Part shown: positions 35,731 to 43,509 of the stretch, one piece after another
Numbering within the stretch: the stretch's first letter is position 1
How the letters are laid out: each line of letters starts with the position of its first letter
NCBI RefSeq assembly: GCF_000613785.1
Contig: NZ_BAJQ01000011.1
Location: forward strand, 1-58,096
Source: Segatella oulorum JCM 14966
Lineage (GTDB): Bacteria > Bacteroidota > Bacteroidia > Bacteroidales > Bacteroidaceae
Length of the DNA: 58,096 nucleotides
Direction of reading: 5' to 3'
The notes under the pieces: model-generated
Databases searched by the model: none
The model's input: only the letters and a program-made list of their open reading frames with translations
What the model was told of the DNA's origin: nothing
Position numbers and translations under genes: made by a program

Positions 35731-37175
35731 CGCTTTTTCGTTTGATTACTACTGGGGGTATGGGCCAAACTGCGCACACAGCGGAATCCAATGTAGCAAC
35801 GTGGCCGGTTTTGATATTCCCAACTGCGCCACGCCGAACGAATGAAACTCTCGGGATCTTTCCACGATCCGCCGCGCACACTCTTCCTCTTCAACGCGTA
35901 AGGGTCTTCCTTTGCAGCCTGATAAGCCAACTGTGGGTTCAAATCGTCCATGCCTTCAACCCCCGACTCGGTGTAAACGGTGCTCGTCCACTCGGCCACA
36001 TTGCCTGCCATATCAAACAATCCGTTGGAGTTGGCACCATAGATGCCCACCTTGCTTGTGATGAGATTGCCATCTTCGGTGTAGTTTCCACGGTCGGGTT
36101 TAAAGTTGGCATAGAAACAACCTCGCCCATTTTTCATCTCTTTATTCTCCCAAGGGAATTCATTTCCCTGCTTTCCTCGCGCCGCATATTCCCACTCGGC
36201 CTCGGTAGGCAGGCGGTAACGCTGCACATAACGCGCCTCAGAACCCAAACCTTTCAGCAGATAAGCCGTGCGCCAGGCACAGAAAGCGTTGGCCTGTTCC
36301 CACGTGACGCCTACCACAGGATAGTCGTTATAGGCAGGATTGCTGAAGTAATTGCGCAGATACATCTCGTTGTCGGCATGCTTAAAATCGTTCACCCAGC
36401 ACGTGGTGTCGGGATAAATGTTGACGATGTAGGTGTTCAAAAAGTCCCAAGGCCCTGTGCGAGGACGATCAATGGTCTGCTGCACAATCTGCCCATTGTC
36501 ATCGATATAGGCCGTATCTTTTGAAATCATCACCACCTCATCGGCAGGATTCACATCGGTGTTAAACTGACGTTCGGCAGGATTCATGCGGTTTTTGCGC
36601 AACGCCGCCGCCGTGTAATCATAGATTTCATAACGATAATTCATCTGCCGCCAGTCCAAAAGTTTCTCGCCCGTCACGGGATTGGTGACATAAAGACTTT
36701 CAAATGCCCGCTGCTCCTCTTCGTTAGGATGGCGTGGAAGCGGCTTCTTCCAGTTGATTTGTGGTGCAATAGCATTGCCGTCTTTGTCCTCGGTTATCAG
36801 ATAACTCTCGTCACCTCCGTAGGCAGGATCGGCCAAACGCATGCGCAAAATGCTGTCGCGCACCCACATCACAAACTGCTTATATTTGGCGTTAGTCACC
36901 TCGGTTTCGTCCATCCAAAAGCCATCTACCGAAATATCCTTCACCGGAGTGTTGCTGCCCCACAACGAGTCTTGTTGCGCAAGTCCCATGTGGAGAAAGC
37001 CTCTATCCACCTTCACCATGCCATAAGGTGCAGGTTCTGAAAAGGGTTTGCCGCCGCCCACGCCCACGACTTCGCCGCCGCGGCCTGCCAACGACATCGA
37101 CCTGCCGCCGAAACAGCCCATGAAAGCCATTGCGATGAAAAGCAAACACCCTGTTCGTATCGTTTTATAATTCAT
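35727..37175 (-). CDS. gldK: Type IX secretion lipoprotein GldK/PorK
   Basis: 482-aa outer-membrane lipoprotein (lipobox AFMGC, Cys21) with the formylglycine-generating-enzyme/sulfatase-modifying fold. It forms the periplasmic ring with GldN. Diagnostic stretches: VKVDRGFLHMG, DGFWMDETEVTNAKYKQF, WINDFKHA-like region at about residue 245, RLPTEAEWEYAARG, NSNGLFDMAGNVAEWTSTVY and VRGGSWKDPESFIRSAWR. Sequence after a glycine-rich linker (30-48) is typical of PorK. It starts 5 bp after the porP stop. Intact. Confidence 0.95.
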   Translation of the reverse strand: MNYKTIRTGCLLFIAMAFMGCFGGRSMSLAGRGGEVVGVGGGKPFSEPAPYGMVKVDRGFLHMGLAQQDSLWGSNTPVKDISVDGFWMDETEVTNAKYKQFVMWVRDSILRMRLADPAYGGDESYLITEDKDGNAIAPQINWKKPLPRHPNEEEQRAFESLYVTNPVTGEKLLDWRQMNYRYEIYDYTAAALRKNRMNPAERQFNTDVNPADEVVMISKDTAYIDDNGQIVQQTIDRPRTGPWDFLNTYIVNIYPDTTCWVNDFKHADNEMYLRNYFSNPAYNDYPVVGVTWEQANAFCAWRTAYLLKGLGSEARYVQRYRLPTEAEWEYAARGKQGNEFPWENKEMKNGRGCFYANFKPDRGNYTEDGNLITSKVGIYGANSNGLFDMAGNVAEWTSTVYTESGVEGMDDLNPQLAYQAAKEDPYALKRKSVRGGSWKDPESFIRSAWRSWEYQNRPRCYIGFRCVRSLAHTPSSNQTKKR

Positions 37176-37180
37176 ATCCT

Positions 37181-38122
37181 TTATAATATTCTGATGCTCT
37201 GATGGCGGCCTCTGCGCTGCGAGCCCACGTTAAATTCGGTTTGATAGCCCACAAAACAACCATGCCGTCCCTCGCGCAAATTGCTGCTCGAGGTGTAATA
37301 TTCGTAATGATAGCCCAACACCACACCATGGAAAGTGCCCCCAACGAGGGCGGTAACGGCATGTGTAGGACTGTAGGTCAGGCCGCCATAAACCTGTTTT
37401 TTGTCACGTTGATAAACCATGCGTGCGGTGACATCGGCACGAAATTTCTTTTGTGTGGCCTGCAAGAGCGCCGACATTTTAAGCGTCAAATGGGGGTTAC
37501 GAAAGCGCATATCATAGCCACCCACCAACGAATAAAGGGGCTTATGGGTCACCGCATAGGCGGGGGTAAGCTGCAACGTGGGCGCATTGAGCGCATGAAC
37601 CGCAAATCCTGCAAACCACAATGGCTGCACATAACACACACCAACACCCATCGTCATTGCATGTTCTGTCGCTTTTGATGTGGGCCAGGCGGGGTTATGG
37701 GGTTGACTGGGGTCGAGCTTTTCGCCATCAAACGTTTCGGTCAGCAAGCCTATCTGTGCGCCTGCGGCCAGCGCCCCCTTTCCCAACGGAAAGCGATAAG
37801 CATATTGCAACACCACCTGTTGCTGCGTGGAAAGGTCCAACTGGTGACGCATCCATTGCAACCCCACACCATGTTGCTGGCGGGACAGCGGTAAAGGGGC
37901 ATCAGCAGCCACATAGAAGGTGCGCGGATGGCGCTGCGCTCCGGCAAAACTCAAAGTCCCCTCGGCACGCAGATGCATCCACTTATCTGCGCCAACAGCC
38001 GCAGGGTTGACCACAGACTGCAAGTCGAAGTAATGGATAGGCGCCTCGTTGAGTTGCGCCTTCATGGGCATTTCACATGTCCAAGCCACCATAACCACTA
38101 TGATTTTAAGCTGAAGCCTCAC
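37181..38122 (-). CDS. porP: PorP/SprF family type IX secretion membrane protein
   Basis: Outer-membrane barrel of the PorP/SprF family, which works with the T9SS core. The hydrophobic leader LKIIVVMVAWTC and AQLNEAPIHYFDLQSVVNPAAVG match the family N-terminus, and later strands include YGGLTYSPTHAVTALVGG. I chose a GTG start at 38122 (313 aa), which puts the leader at the N-terminus. An in-frame ATG at 38266 would add a charged 48-residue extension that would block export. First gene of the operon porP-gldK-gldL-gldM-gldN. No promoter was clear in the 366 bp upstream of the GTG. Confidence 0.85.
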   Translation of the reverse strand: MRLQLKIIVVMVAWTCEMPMKAQLNEAPIHYFDLQSVVNPAAVGADKWMHLRAEGTLSFAGAQRHPRTFYVAADAPLPLSRQQHGVGLQWMRHQLDLSTQQQVVLQYAYRFPLGKGALAAGAQIGLLTETFDGEKLDPSQPHNPAWPTSKATEHAMTMGVGVCYVQPLWFAGFAVHALNAPTLQLTPAYAVTHKPLYSLVGGYDMRFRNPHLTLKMSALLQATQKKFRADVTARMVYQRDKKQVYGGLTYSPTHAVTALVGGTFHGVVLGYHYEYYTSSSNLREGRHGCFVGYQTEFNVGSQRRGRHQSIRIL

Positions 38123-38489
38123 TTGTTTATAACGTTTTTTCTGCGCTTTTATTGTCCTCTTAAAAAGCCATTCCTCGTCACGAGCCGCGCCATTGGCACC
38201 AAGTTCCGTTTTAAAAGTGATGGTTTTGTGTGACAATGCAGCGCATTTTACAGCGTCATCTCGCACAGATTATGGTGCAATCACGCCCACTTTTGTTTGC
38301 CCTCGAGCAGCAACCAGCTAACCTCCTGCGTTACAACAGCTAACAAGCAACCATACAAGTGCTGTTATTCATAACCGTTCCTCCTTACGAGAGCTGGTAT
38401 AACCCATGAGGATAAGAACAGACAAAGGCCGCCCTCAGTGTGCGACCTCTGTTGCTTCTATTCCTCATCGCCGACCGATGAAAGCAGGA

Positions 38490-38711
38490 CTAATACTCGT
38501 CATCGTTCCAAAGGAAATCGTCCTTCGAAGGATAATCCGGCCAAATATCTTCAATACTCTCATAAATATCGCCCTCATCTTCTATCTCCTGCAAATTCTC
38601 CAACACTTCAAGCGGAGCACCCGAGCGAATGGCATAATCTATTAATTCGTCCTTTGTTGCAGGCCATGGTGCATCTTCTAACTTTGAAGCTAATTCAAGT
38701 GTCCAATACAT
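38490..38711 (-). CDS. DUF2795 small acidic protein
   Basis: 73-aa protein from MYWTLELASKLEDAPWPATKDELIDYAIRSGAP, which matches the DUF2795 pattern (helical bundle with WPATKDELIDYA). The C-terminal third is strongly acidic (EDEGDIYESIEDIWPDY, DDFLWNDDEY). The start at 38711 is preferred over an in-frame ATG 42 bp upstream that adds an unlikely extension. Function unknown. It stands alone; the 220 bp between porP and this gene hold nothing I could identify. Confidence 0.82.
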   Translation of the reverse strand: MYWTLELASKLEDAPWPATKDELIDYAIRSGAPLEVLENLQEIEDEGDIYESIEDIWPDYPSKDDFLWNDDEY

Positions 38712-38882
38712 AGGATTTCGATTTTTATTAGTTGTTACAATTTTTGGGTGCAAAAATAATCATTTATCTTGTATTGGCAAGAAAAAGCACTTATTTTTTC
38801 TTTTCCTTAGCAATTTTGTTGCGCGAAGTTCTTTTGTAAATCCTAAAAAAAATGGCTGAGATGCGGGTGTGTTTCGCGTGCT

Positions 38883-38916
38883 TTTGGATAAAAACGCCTG
38901 TTTTTTTGTAATTTTG
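38883..38916 (+). promoter_or_regulatory. Promoter for the TonB-dependent receptor
   Basis: TTTG (38883-38886) and TAATTTTG (38909-38916) are spaced by 22 bp. The inferred start site near 38922 supports translation from ATG 38960 rather than 38933. I see no cobalamin riboswitch in the 170 bp upstream, although the receptor is BtuB-like. Confidence 0.62.
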
Positions 38917-38959
38917 CGGGCGGTTTGAAATCATGCAAACCACAAAAGAATTTATTATA

Positions 38960-41041
38960 ATGTACAAGACAATTTTCAACACGTGCCCACGAATGGTGTT
39001 CAAACACTTCACCAACAAGGGCTATGCGCTGTTTGCTTGTCTTGGCAAAGAAGTGTTGATTGGCACACTGTCTGTGGCATCGCTCACCTATGCAAAGGCT
39101 GAAGGGATGAGCAATGACAGTGCGGCTGTCGACACCATTGCCAAGAAAGCCATGAAGGAGTATAGCCTTGCGGGGGTCGAAGTGACTGCTTCGAAGGCAC
39201 CGCTGATGCACAATCAGCAAGCGAGAATGGTAACTGTACTGACGCAGAAGGATGTTAACGCTGCGCCGGTGCAAAGTGTTAACGACCTATTGAAACACGT
39301 TGTCAGCGTGGATGTGCGGCAAAGAGGTCCCTTAGGTGCACAGACTGATATCGGTATTCGGGGTGGAAACTGCGAGCAAACGGCGCTCCTTTTCAACGGC
39401 ATACCCGTTGGAAATCCGCATACCGCCCACAATGCTTTCGATTTTCCCATCGGAAAGCACGAACTGACGCGCATCGAAGTGCTCGAAGGTCCGGCAGGAA
39501 GTGTCTATGGCACGGCCTCGCTTTTGGGTGCCATTCATTTGGTATCGGTGCCTCCTTTGGCTTCAAGTGCCACGGTTTATGCGTCGGGAGGAAGCTTTGG
39601 TTATGGCGAAATGGGCGGCCGTGTGAATCTTGTTCGCGGACCGTGGAACCAGCAAGTCTCCGCTTCTTATGTGCGAAGCGATGGCTATCAGCGCAATAAG
39701 CAGGGCGGTCTCAACACCGATTATCGTGGCGTGAAGGCGCTCTATCAGGGCTATTATGACACCGATGCGCTGCTGTTGCAATGGCATGCCGGGCTGAGCA
39801 ATCGCCGTTTTGGTTCGAGCACCAACTATAGTGCGAAGTATGATGACCAGTTTGAACACACGTTAAATAGCTATACGGCGTTGCAGGCGGCTACGAAACG
39901 TGGCTTTTTGAAGCTGCGTTCGTCGGTCTATTGGAACCGCTTTTACGACCGTTTTGAGCTGTTTCGTGGGCGCAGCGACCGCTATCCTTTCAACTATCAT
40001 CGCACGAATGTTTTAGGTGCCAGCGTCAATTCCTATTTCGATACCGCGTTGGGTCGCACGGCTTTTGGAGCAGAATGGCAGCGCGAAATGTTGGTAAGCA
40101 CCAACTTGGGCACGCCACTTTCGGCTCCGAAAAGCATTCATGGTGTGACGGGAGCCGCCTATAAGATGGGTTGTTTCCGCACGAATGTGCAGCTTTTTGC
40201 CGAGCACAATCTCACTATCGACCGCTTTTCGGCCTCGTTAGGTCTCGTGGGTGTGAAGAACAGCCATGCCGATATGGGGCTGCGTTTCTATCCCAATGTC
40301 AACCTCTCTTATCGTCTTGGTCAGGCTTGGCAGCTCTATTCGAGCTTCAATTCGTCGCTCAGAATGCCTTCAATCACCGAGCTGTTCTATTCGGTTGGCG
40401 GACATAAAGCCAACCCAAATCTGCGCCCCGAGGAGCTGACGGCGTGGGAATTGGGCGCGAAATACGAGGCGAATGGGGTGGTGGCGCGTGCCCATCTGTT
40501 CCACAATCGCTACACCCATCTCATCGATTGGATTAACAGTGGCGAGACCGATGCATCGGGTTCGTTGCTCTGGCGGTCGGTGAATTTCGGCAAGATTAAA
40601 GCTCTTGGCGTTGAAACCCATGTGGCTTTCGACTTCAAACAGCTGCTTCCCGCGCAACAGGTGTTGCAACAACTGCAGTTGGGTTATTGCTTTATCCAGC
40701 AAAATCAGCACGAGCCTGCGGGCATTCGCAGCCGCTATGCGTTGGAATATCTCAAGCAAAAGTTTGTGGCTGCTGCGCAGTTTCATGTCGTTTCGCTGCT
40801 GAATTTGCAGGTGAATTATCGTTTCCAGCATCGCATGGGGCAATATTTGGATGCTTCAGGAGCGGCCCATCACTATGGTTCTTATGGCCTTTTAGATGCC
40901 AAATTCCTGTGGCAAGCACCACGTTGGCAAGCTTATGTTGAGGGAAACAATCTGCTCAACCGGCATTATTTCGATGTGGGCAACGTGCCACAGCCCGGTT
41001 GTTGGGTGGTCGCTGGTGCCGCTTTCAACATTCAACTCTAA
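38960..41041 (+). CDS. TonB-dependent outer-membrane receptor, BtuB-like
   Basis: Outer-membrane active transporter of about 693 aa. A long N-terminal leader (MYKTIFNTCPRMVFKHFTNKGYALFAC...) with a hydrophobic stretch precedes the TonB-box region and a plug domain (VTVLTQKDVNAAPVQSVNDLLK, GGNCEQTALLFNGIPVGNP, LEGPAGSVYGTASLLGAIHLVS). The barrel ends with the typical LLDAKFLWQAP, YVEGNNLLNRHYFDVGNVPQPG and AFNIQL. The plug resembles vitamin B12 or siderophore receptors; the substrate is not determined. No carboxypeptidase-like N-terminal domain, so not SusC. Single gene with its own promoter and terminator. Confidence 0.9.
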   Translation: MYKTIFNTCPRMVFKHFTNKGYALFACLGKEVLIGTLSVASLTYAKAEGMSNDSAAVDTIAKKAMKEYSLAGVEVTASKAPLMHNQQARMVTVLTQKDVNAAPVQSVNDLLKHVVSVDVRQRGPLGAQTDIGIRGGNCEQTALLFNGIPVGNPHTAHNAFDFPIGKHELTRIEVLEGPAGSVYGTASLLGAIHLVSVPPLASSATVYASGGSFGYGEMGGRVNLVRGPWNQQVSASYVRSDGYQRNKQGGLNTDYRGVKALYQGYYDTDALLLQWHAGLSNRRFGSSTNYSAKYDDQFEHTLNSYTALQAATKRGFLKLRSSVYWNRFYDRFELFRGRSDRYPFNYHRTNVLGASVNSYFDTALGRTAFGAEWQREMLVSTNLGTPLSAPKSIHGVTGAAYKMGCFRTNVQLFAEHNLTIDRFSASLGLVGVKNSHADMGLRFYPNVNLSYRLGQAWQLYSSFNSSLRMPSITELFYSVGGHKANPNLRPEELTAWELGAKYEANGVVARAHLFHNRYTHLIDWINSGETDASGSLLWRSVNFGKIKALGVETHVAFDFKQLLPAQQVLQQLQLGYCFIQQNQHEPAGIRSRYALEYLKQKFVAAAQFHVVSLLNLQVNYRFQHRMGQYLDASGAAHHYGSYGLLDAKFLWQAPRWQAYVEGNNLLNRHYFDVGNVPQPGCWVVAGAAFNIQL

Positions 41042-41053
41042 TGAAATGGTTAA

Positions 41054-41089
41054 GGCAAGCCCCGATATTTTGTGGGCTTGCCGCTTTTT
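41054..41089 (+). terminator. Terminator after the TonB receptor gene
   Basis: GGCAAGCCC (41054-41062) pairs perfectly with GGGCTTGCC (41074-41082), followed by GCTTTTT. Confidence 0.9.
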
Positions 41090-41115
41090 AGGGCTGCATT
41101 GTTGATGGTTTTTAT

Positions 41116-41161
41116 AGTTTTCCTAGGGTTCCTAGCTCCCCTAGAAAACTAGGAAGACTAG
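41116..41161. repeat. CTAG-rich imperfect hairpin beside the four-helix-bundle gene
   Basis: Five CTAG tetranucleotides fall within 39 bp (41123, 41132, 41141, 41149, 41158). AGTTTTCCTAGGG (41116-41128) pairs with CCCCTAGAAAACT (41138-41150) with one bulge. The element lies 13 bp beyond the stop codon of the minus-strand four-helix-bundle gene. On that strand it is followed by ATAAAAACC, so it is not a standard terminator. Confidence 0.65.
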
Positions 41162-41173
41162 AAAATCTATCAA

Positions 41174-41845
41174 CTACCCTTTCTCCTTCCTCATTCTTTC
41201 TATCTCGGCTTTCAGCCTTTCGTTTTCAGCTTTCAGCTGCTCGTTCTCCGTTTGCAGGCTTTTGAGCAAGGCATCTTGCTCCTTTCGGTAGCCTGTTCTG
41301 GCAGCATACATGCGTTCTTTGATGCCGCCTTGCTCCACAAACAACTTCTCTAATCGGGCAAGATAGCTGCAAAGCATCTTGTCGGTGATGTGGCAAAGCG
41401 TGATGAGGGTATTGCAAAATTCCTCTGCAGTCCATTTATCTGCATAAACCAAATAGTCGTGAGGCTTGTTGTGTTGCTTGCAAAAGGCGAGCATCATGTT
41501 ATAGCGTGGGTGCGTGTTTGTCCAGCGAAGAAGGCTGCGTGTGTGCAGATGATCTTCATAATCTTCGCGCAGTTCCTGCAGAGAGGCACGTGCTACGTTG
41601 AGCAGTTTCAGTTCCATTTCACTGGATGTACTACCATCTTCAATGCCTTCCACGATGTTTTGTTTGCCCGATCGGGCTGCTTGCACCATCTGATCTACGG
41701 TGCGGTCGCCATATTTGGGCAGAAATCGCCGGCAGAATACATAGGTGAGTTGATAGATGGCATCGGCCTTTTGATAGATAAACAATTCGGTGTAGGGCGT
41801 GTTTTGCCGCAACACTCCTTGTTGTGATTTTGCTTTTTGCTCCAT
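41174..41845 (-). CDS. Four-helix-bundle (23S IVS-like) protein with suffix domain
   Basis: 223-aa cytosolic protein. Residues 20-115 have the S23/IVS four-helix-bundle pattern (LFIYQKADAIYQLTYVF, RTVDQMVQAARSGKQNIVEG, SSEMELKLLNVARASLQELREDYEDHL). A second helical region follows, and the C-terminus is a leucine-zipper-like coiled coil (ENEQLKAENERLKAEIERMRKEKG). The fold is shared with Avd of diversity-generating retroelements, but no reverse transcriptase or template repeat is seen here. Function unknown. A CTAG-rich repeat lies just past its end. Confidence 0.85.
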   Translation of the reverse strand: MEQKAKSQQGVLRQNTPYTELFIYQKADAIYQLTYVFCRRFLPKYGDRTVDQMVQAARSGKQNIVEGIEDGSTSSEMELKLLNVARASLQELREDYEDHLHTRSLLRWTNTHPRYNMMLAFCKQHNKPHDYLVYADKWTAEEFCNTLITLCHITDKMLCSYLARLEKLFVEQGGIKERMYAARTGYRKEQDALLKSLQTENEQLKAENERLKAEIERMRKEKG

Positions 41846-42011
41846 ATCGTTATGTTAAGGTTGCGCAGTCAGTCACTTTCTTGTGGAAACAGCATCAGCA
41901 CCAGAGCCTTGTTTGTGGCGGACGATGGCGTGATGGCCTGTTGCTTGGCTTACAAATTTACGGTTTTTGTGGCGTGAAGACAAGGAAACATGACAGAAAT
42001 GGCACCAATGT

Positions 42012-42043
42012 TTTGTAGGAACAAGTGGAAATCGCTATATTTG
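42012..42043 (+). promoter_or_regulatory. Promoter for the SemiSWEET gene
   Basis: TTTG (42012-42015) and TATATTTG (42036-42043) are 20 bp apart. The coding start at 42173 leaves a leader of about 120 nt with no recognised element. Confidence 0.62.
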
Positions 42044-42172
42044 CAGCGTACGACGGCGGTGCATTGAGGTGTTTTTTGTAGCTACGGAAGGTTGCATGTG
42101 GCCTGTGAACACCGTTGGAAACGAGCTTGTAGAAGTCAATAAGATTCGAACATTTATTCAATATTCAAGATA

Positions 42173-42433
42173 ATGACAAAAGAAAAGTTTTTTGAAAAAT
42201 TAGGTTGGATTGGCATGATTACCTCCGTATTGATGTATGTTTTCTACATTGCACAGATTCAAAATAACCTCTCAGGCCAAAAAGGCACGTTCATTCAGCC
42301 TCTTATGGCAGCCATCAACTGTACACTTTGGGTGTGCTATGGTCTTTTTAAAGAGAAGCGCGATCTGCCTCTTGCCTTAGCCAATGCTCCAGGTATCATC
42401 TTTGGTTTAATCACCGCTTTCACCGCTTTGTAA
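42173..42433 (+). CDS. SemiSWEET family sugar transporter
   Basis: 86-aa inner-membrane protein with three helices (residues 9-31, 40-58 and 66-85), the SemiSWEET half-transporter layout. The conserved tryptophan/asparagine region AAINCTLWVCYGLFKEKRDLPLALANAPGIIFG carries the residues that line the sugar pocket in family members. It should work as a homodimer to move mono- or disaccharides; substrate unknown. Single gene with promoter and terminator. Confidence 0.9.
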   Translation: MTKEKFFEKLGWIGMITSVLMYVFYIAQIQNNLSGQKGTFIQPLMAAINCTLWVCYGLFKEKRDLPLALANAPGIIFGLITAFTAL

Positions 42434-42460
42434 GCCTGTCGGGCTGCAATAAAACCCCAA

Positions 42461-42517
42461 AAAGAGCCTTCCTCTTGCACGCTTTCTTCGAAACGTGGAT
42501 GAGGAAGGCTCTCTTTT
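42461..42517 (+). terminator. Terminator after the SemiSWEET gene
   Basis: AAAGAGCCTTCCTC (42461-42474) pairs with GAGGAAGGCTCTCTTTT (42501-42517), with a 26-nt loop that itself can pair partly. It ends in TTTTG. Confidence 0.85.
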
Positions 42518-42929
42518 GATGCCTTAATCTTGGTTATGGAAGATTTTTGTTCAAGCGATATTTGAATTCAAGGAATGCTGACGAGAACTTGATTTGCACT
42601 GAAGTGGAATAGACTCTCTACGCAATAATATGGAGACAAGCAAGAATTTCGGTCATAATTTTGCGTTGAGTCGGGAGAAATAACCCTGCGGTGTTGAGTT
42701 TGTCTGGGGGTGATAGGATGAAAAAGGGTGGGGGAAACAATATTATTGGCTATTCCTGTTTGTGGGTTTGCAAGGTTGTGGTGGCACGAGGACTATCGTC
42801 TTAGGTCGCCATTTGCATGCTATTCTGACGTAAAGTCGTTGCTTTTGGTAGGTAATCTCTATCAAATCGTGAGGCGATTTGTACTGCATTATGACCTCTG
42901 TAAAACCTGCCACATTTTCAATTTTCATC

Positions 42930-43200
42930 TCTAATGTGCTTTTGAAAGTCCAACGTATCTTGCTATTCCAGCACCAAACCATCTATGCATAGAACCAAAG
43001 GTACGTTCTACTTTGTAGCGTGTCTTACTTATCGCAACGTTGATGCGCTGCTGCCTTTCTGTAATTTCATGTCCTCTTGTTCCTTTATGCATGATACGAC
43101 TTTTGAGTTTCATACGTTTGAGGGTTTCTTCTCCATCCAGTCATATCCTTTATCGGCATAGACAAGTGCTTTCCGTGGCAATTTAGCTTTCTTCAGGGGT
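42930..43200 (-). pseudogene. Degenerate IS5-family transposase remnant
   Basis: On the minus strand two frames join to a C-terminal IS5-type catalytic part: KLPRKALVYADKGYDWMEKK (second aspartate, ADKGY), then after a frameshift LKSRIMHKGTRGHEITERQQ and ISKTRYKVERTFGSMHRWFGAGIARYVGLSKAH (catalytic glutamate in VERTFG). Stops and shifts interrupt it and the N-terminal half is not recoverable in 43201-43440, so it is an old remnant. The 1076-bp gap around it (42434-43509) contains no other gene I can support; 42540-42740 shows nothing. Confidence 0.75.
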
Positions 43201-43509
43201 GTTTCTAAGTGTTTCATATTGTACGAATACAGTCCACACCCAACTATCTCTATCATCCATGTTGCCTCCTGCAAAACAGAATGTGAGTTTCTTTTTTATC
43301 AAGCCAAGACGTTAAATATTGTTGCAAGAGAGAGATTTCCTCACCCATTTCTTTGCTATCGAAAAATAAAAAGATAAGTTTGTGCCATTCATTTTAAAAC
43401 ATTTCAACAGGAAGCAAAAGAAAAGACTGCCCACAACCTTGGATAGTATACAACCTTGACGAAGCCTTTTCTATACCCCTATTCACATCTTATTCAAACC
43501 ATCACAACA

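Noticed and set aside
38717..38932. Cobalamin riboswitch upstream of the BtuB-like receptor
   Set aside because: Only about 200 bp separate the genes, a consensus promoter lies 44 bp before the start, and no B12-box-like sequence is visible.
41174..41845. Four-helix-bundle gene as the Avd of a diversity-generating retroelement
   Set aside because: No reverse transcriptase, template/variable repeat pair or variable C-type lectin gene is found nearby.
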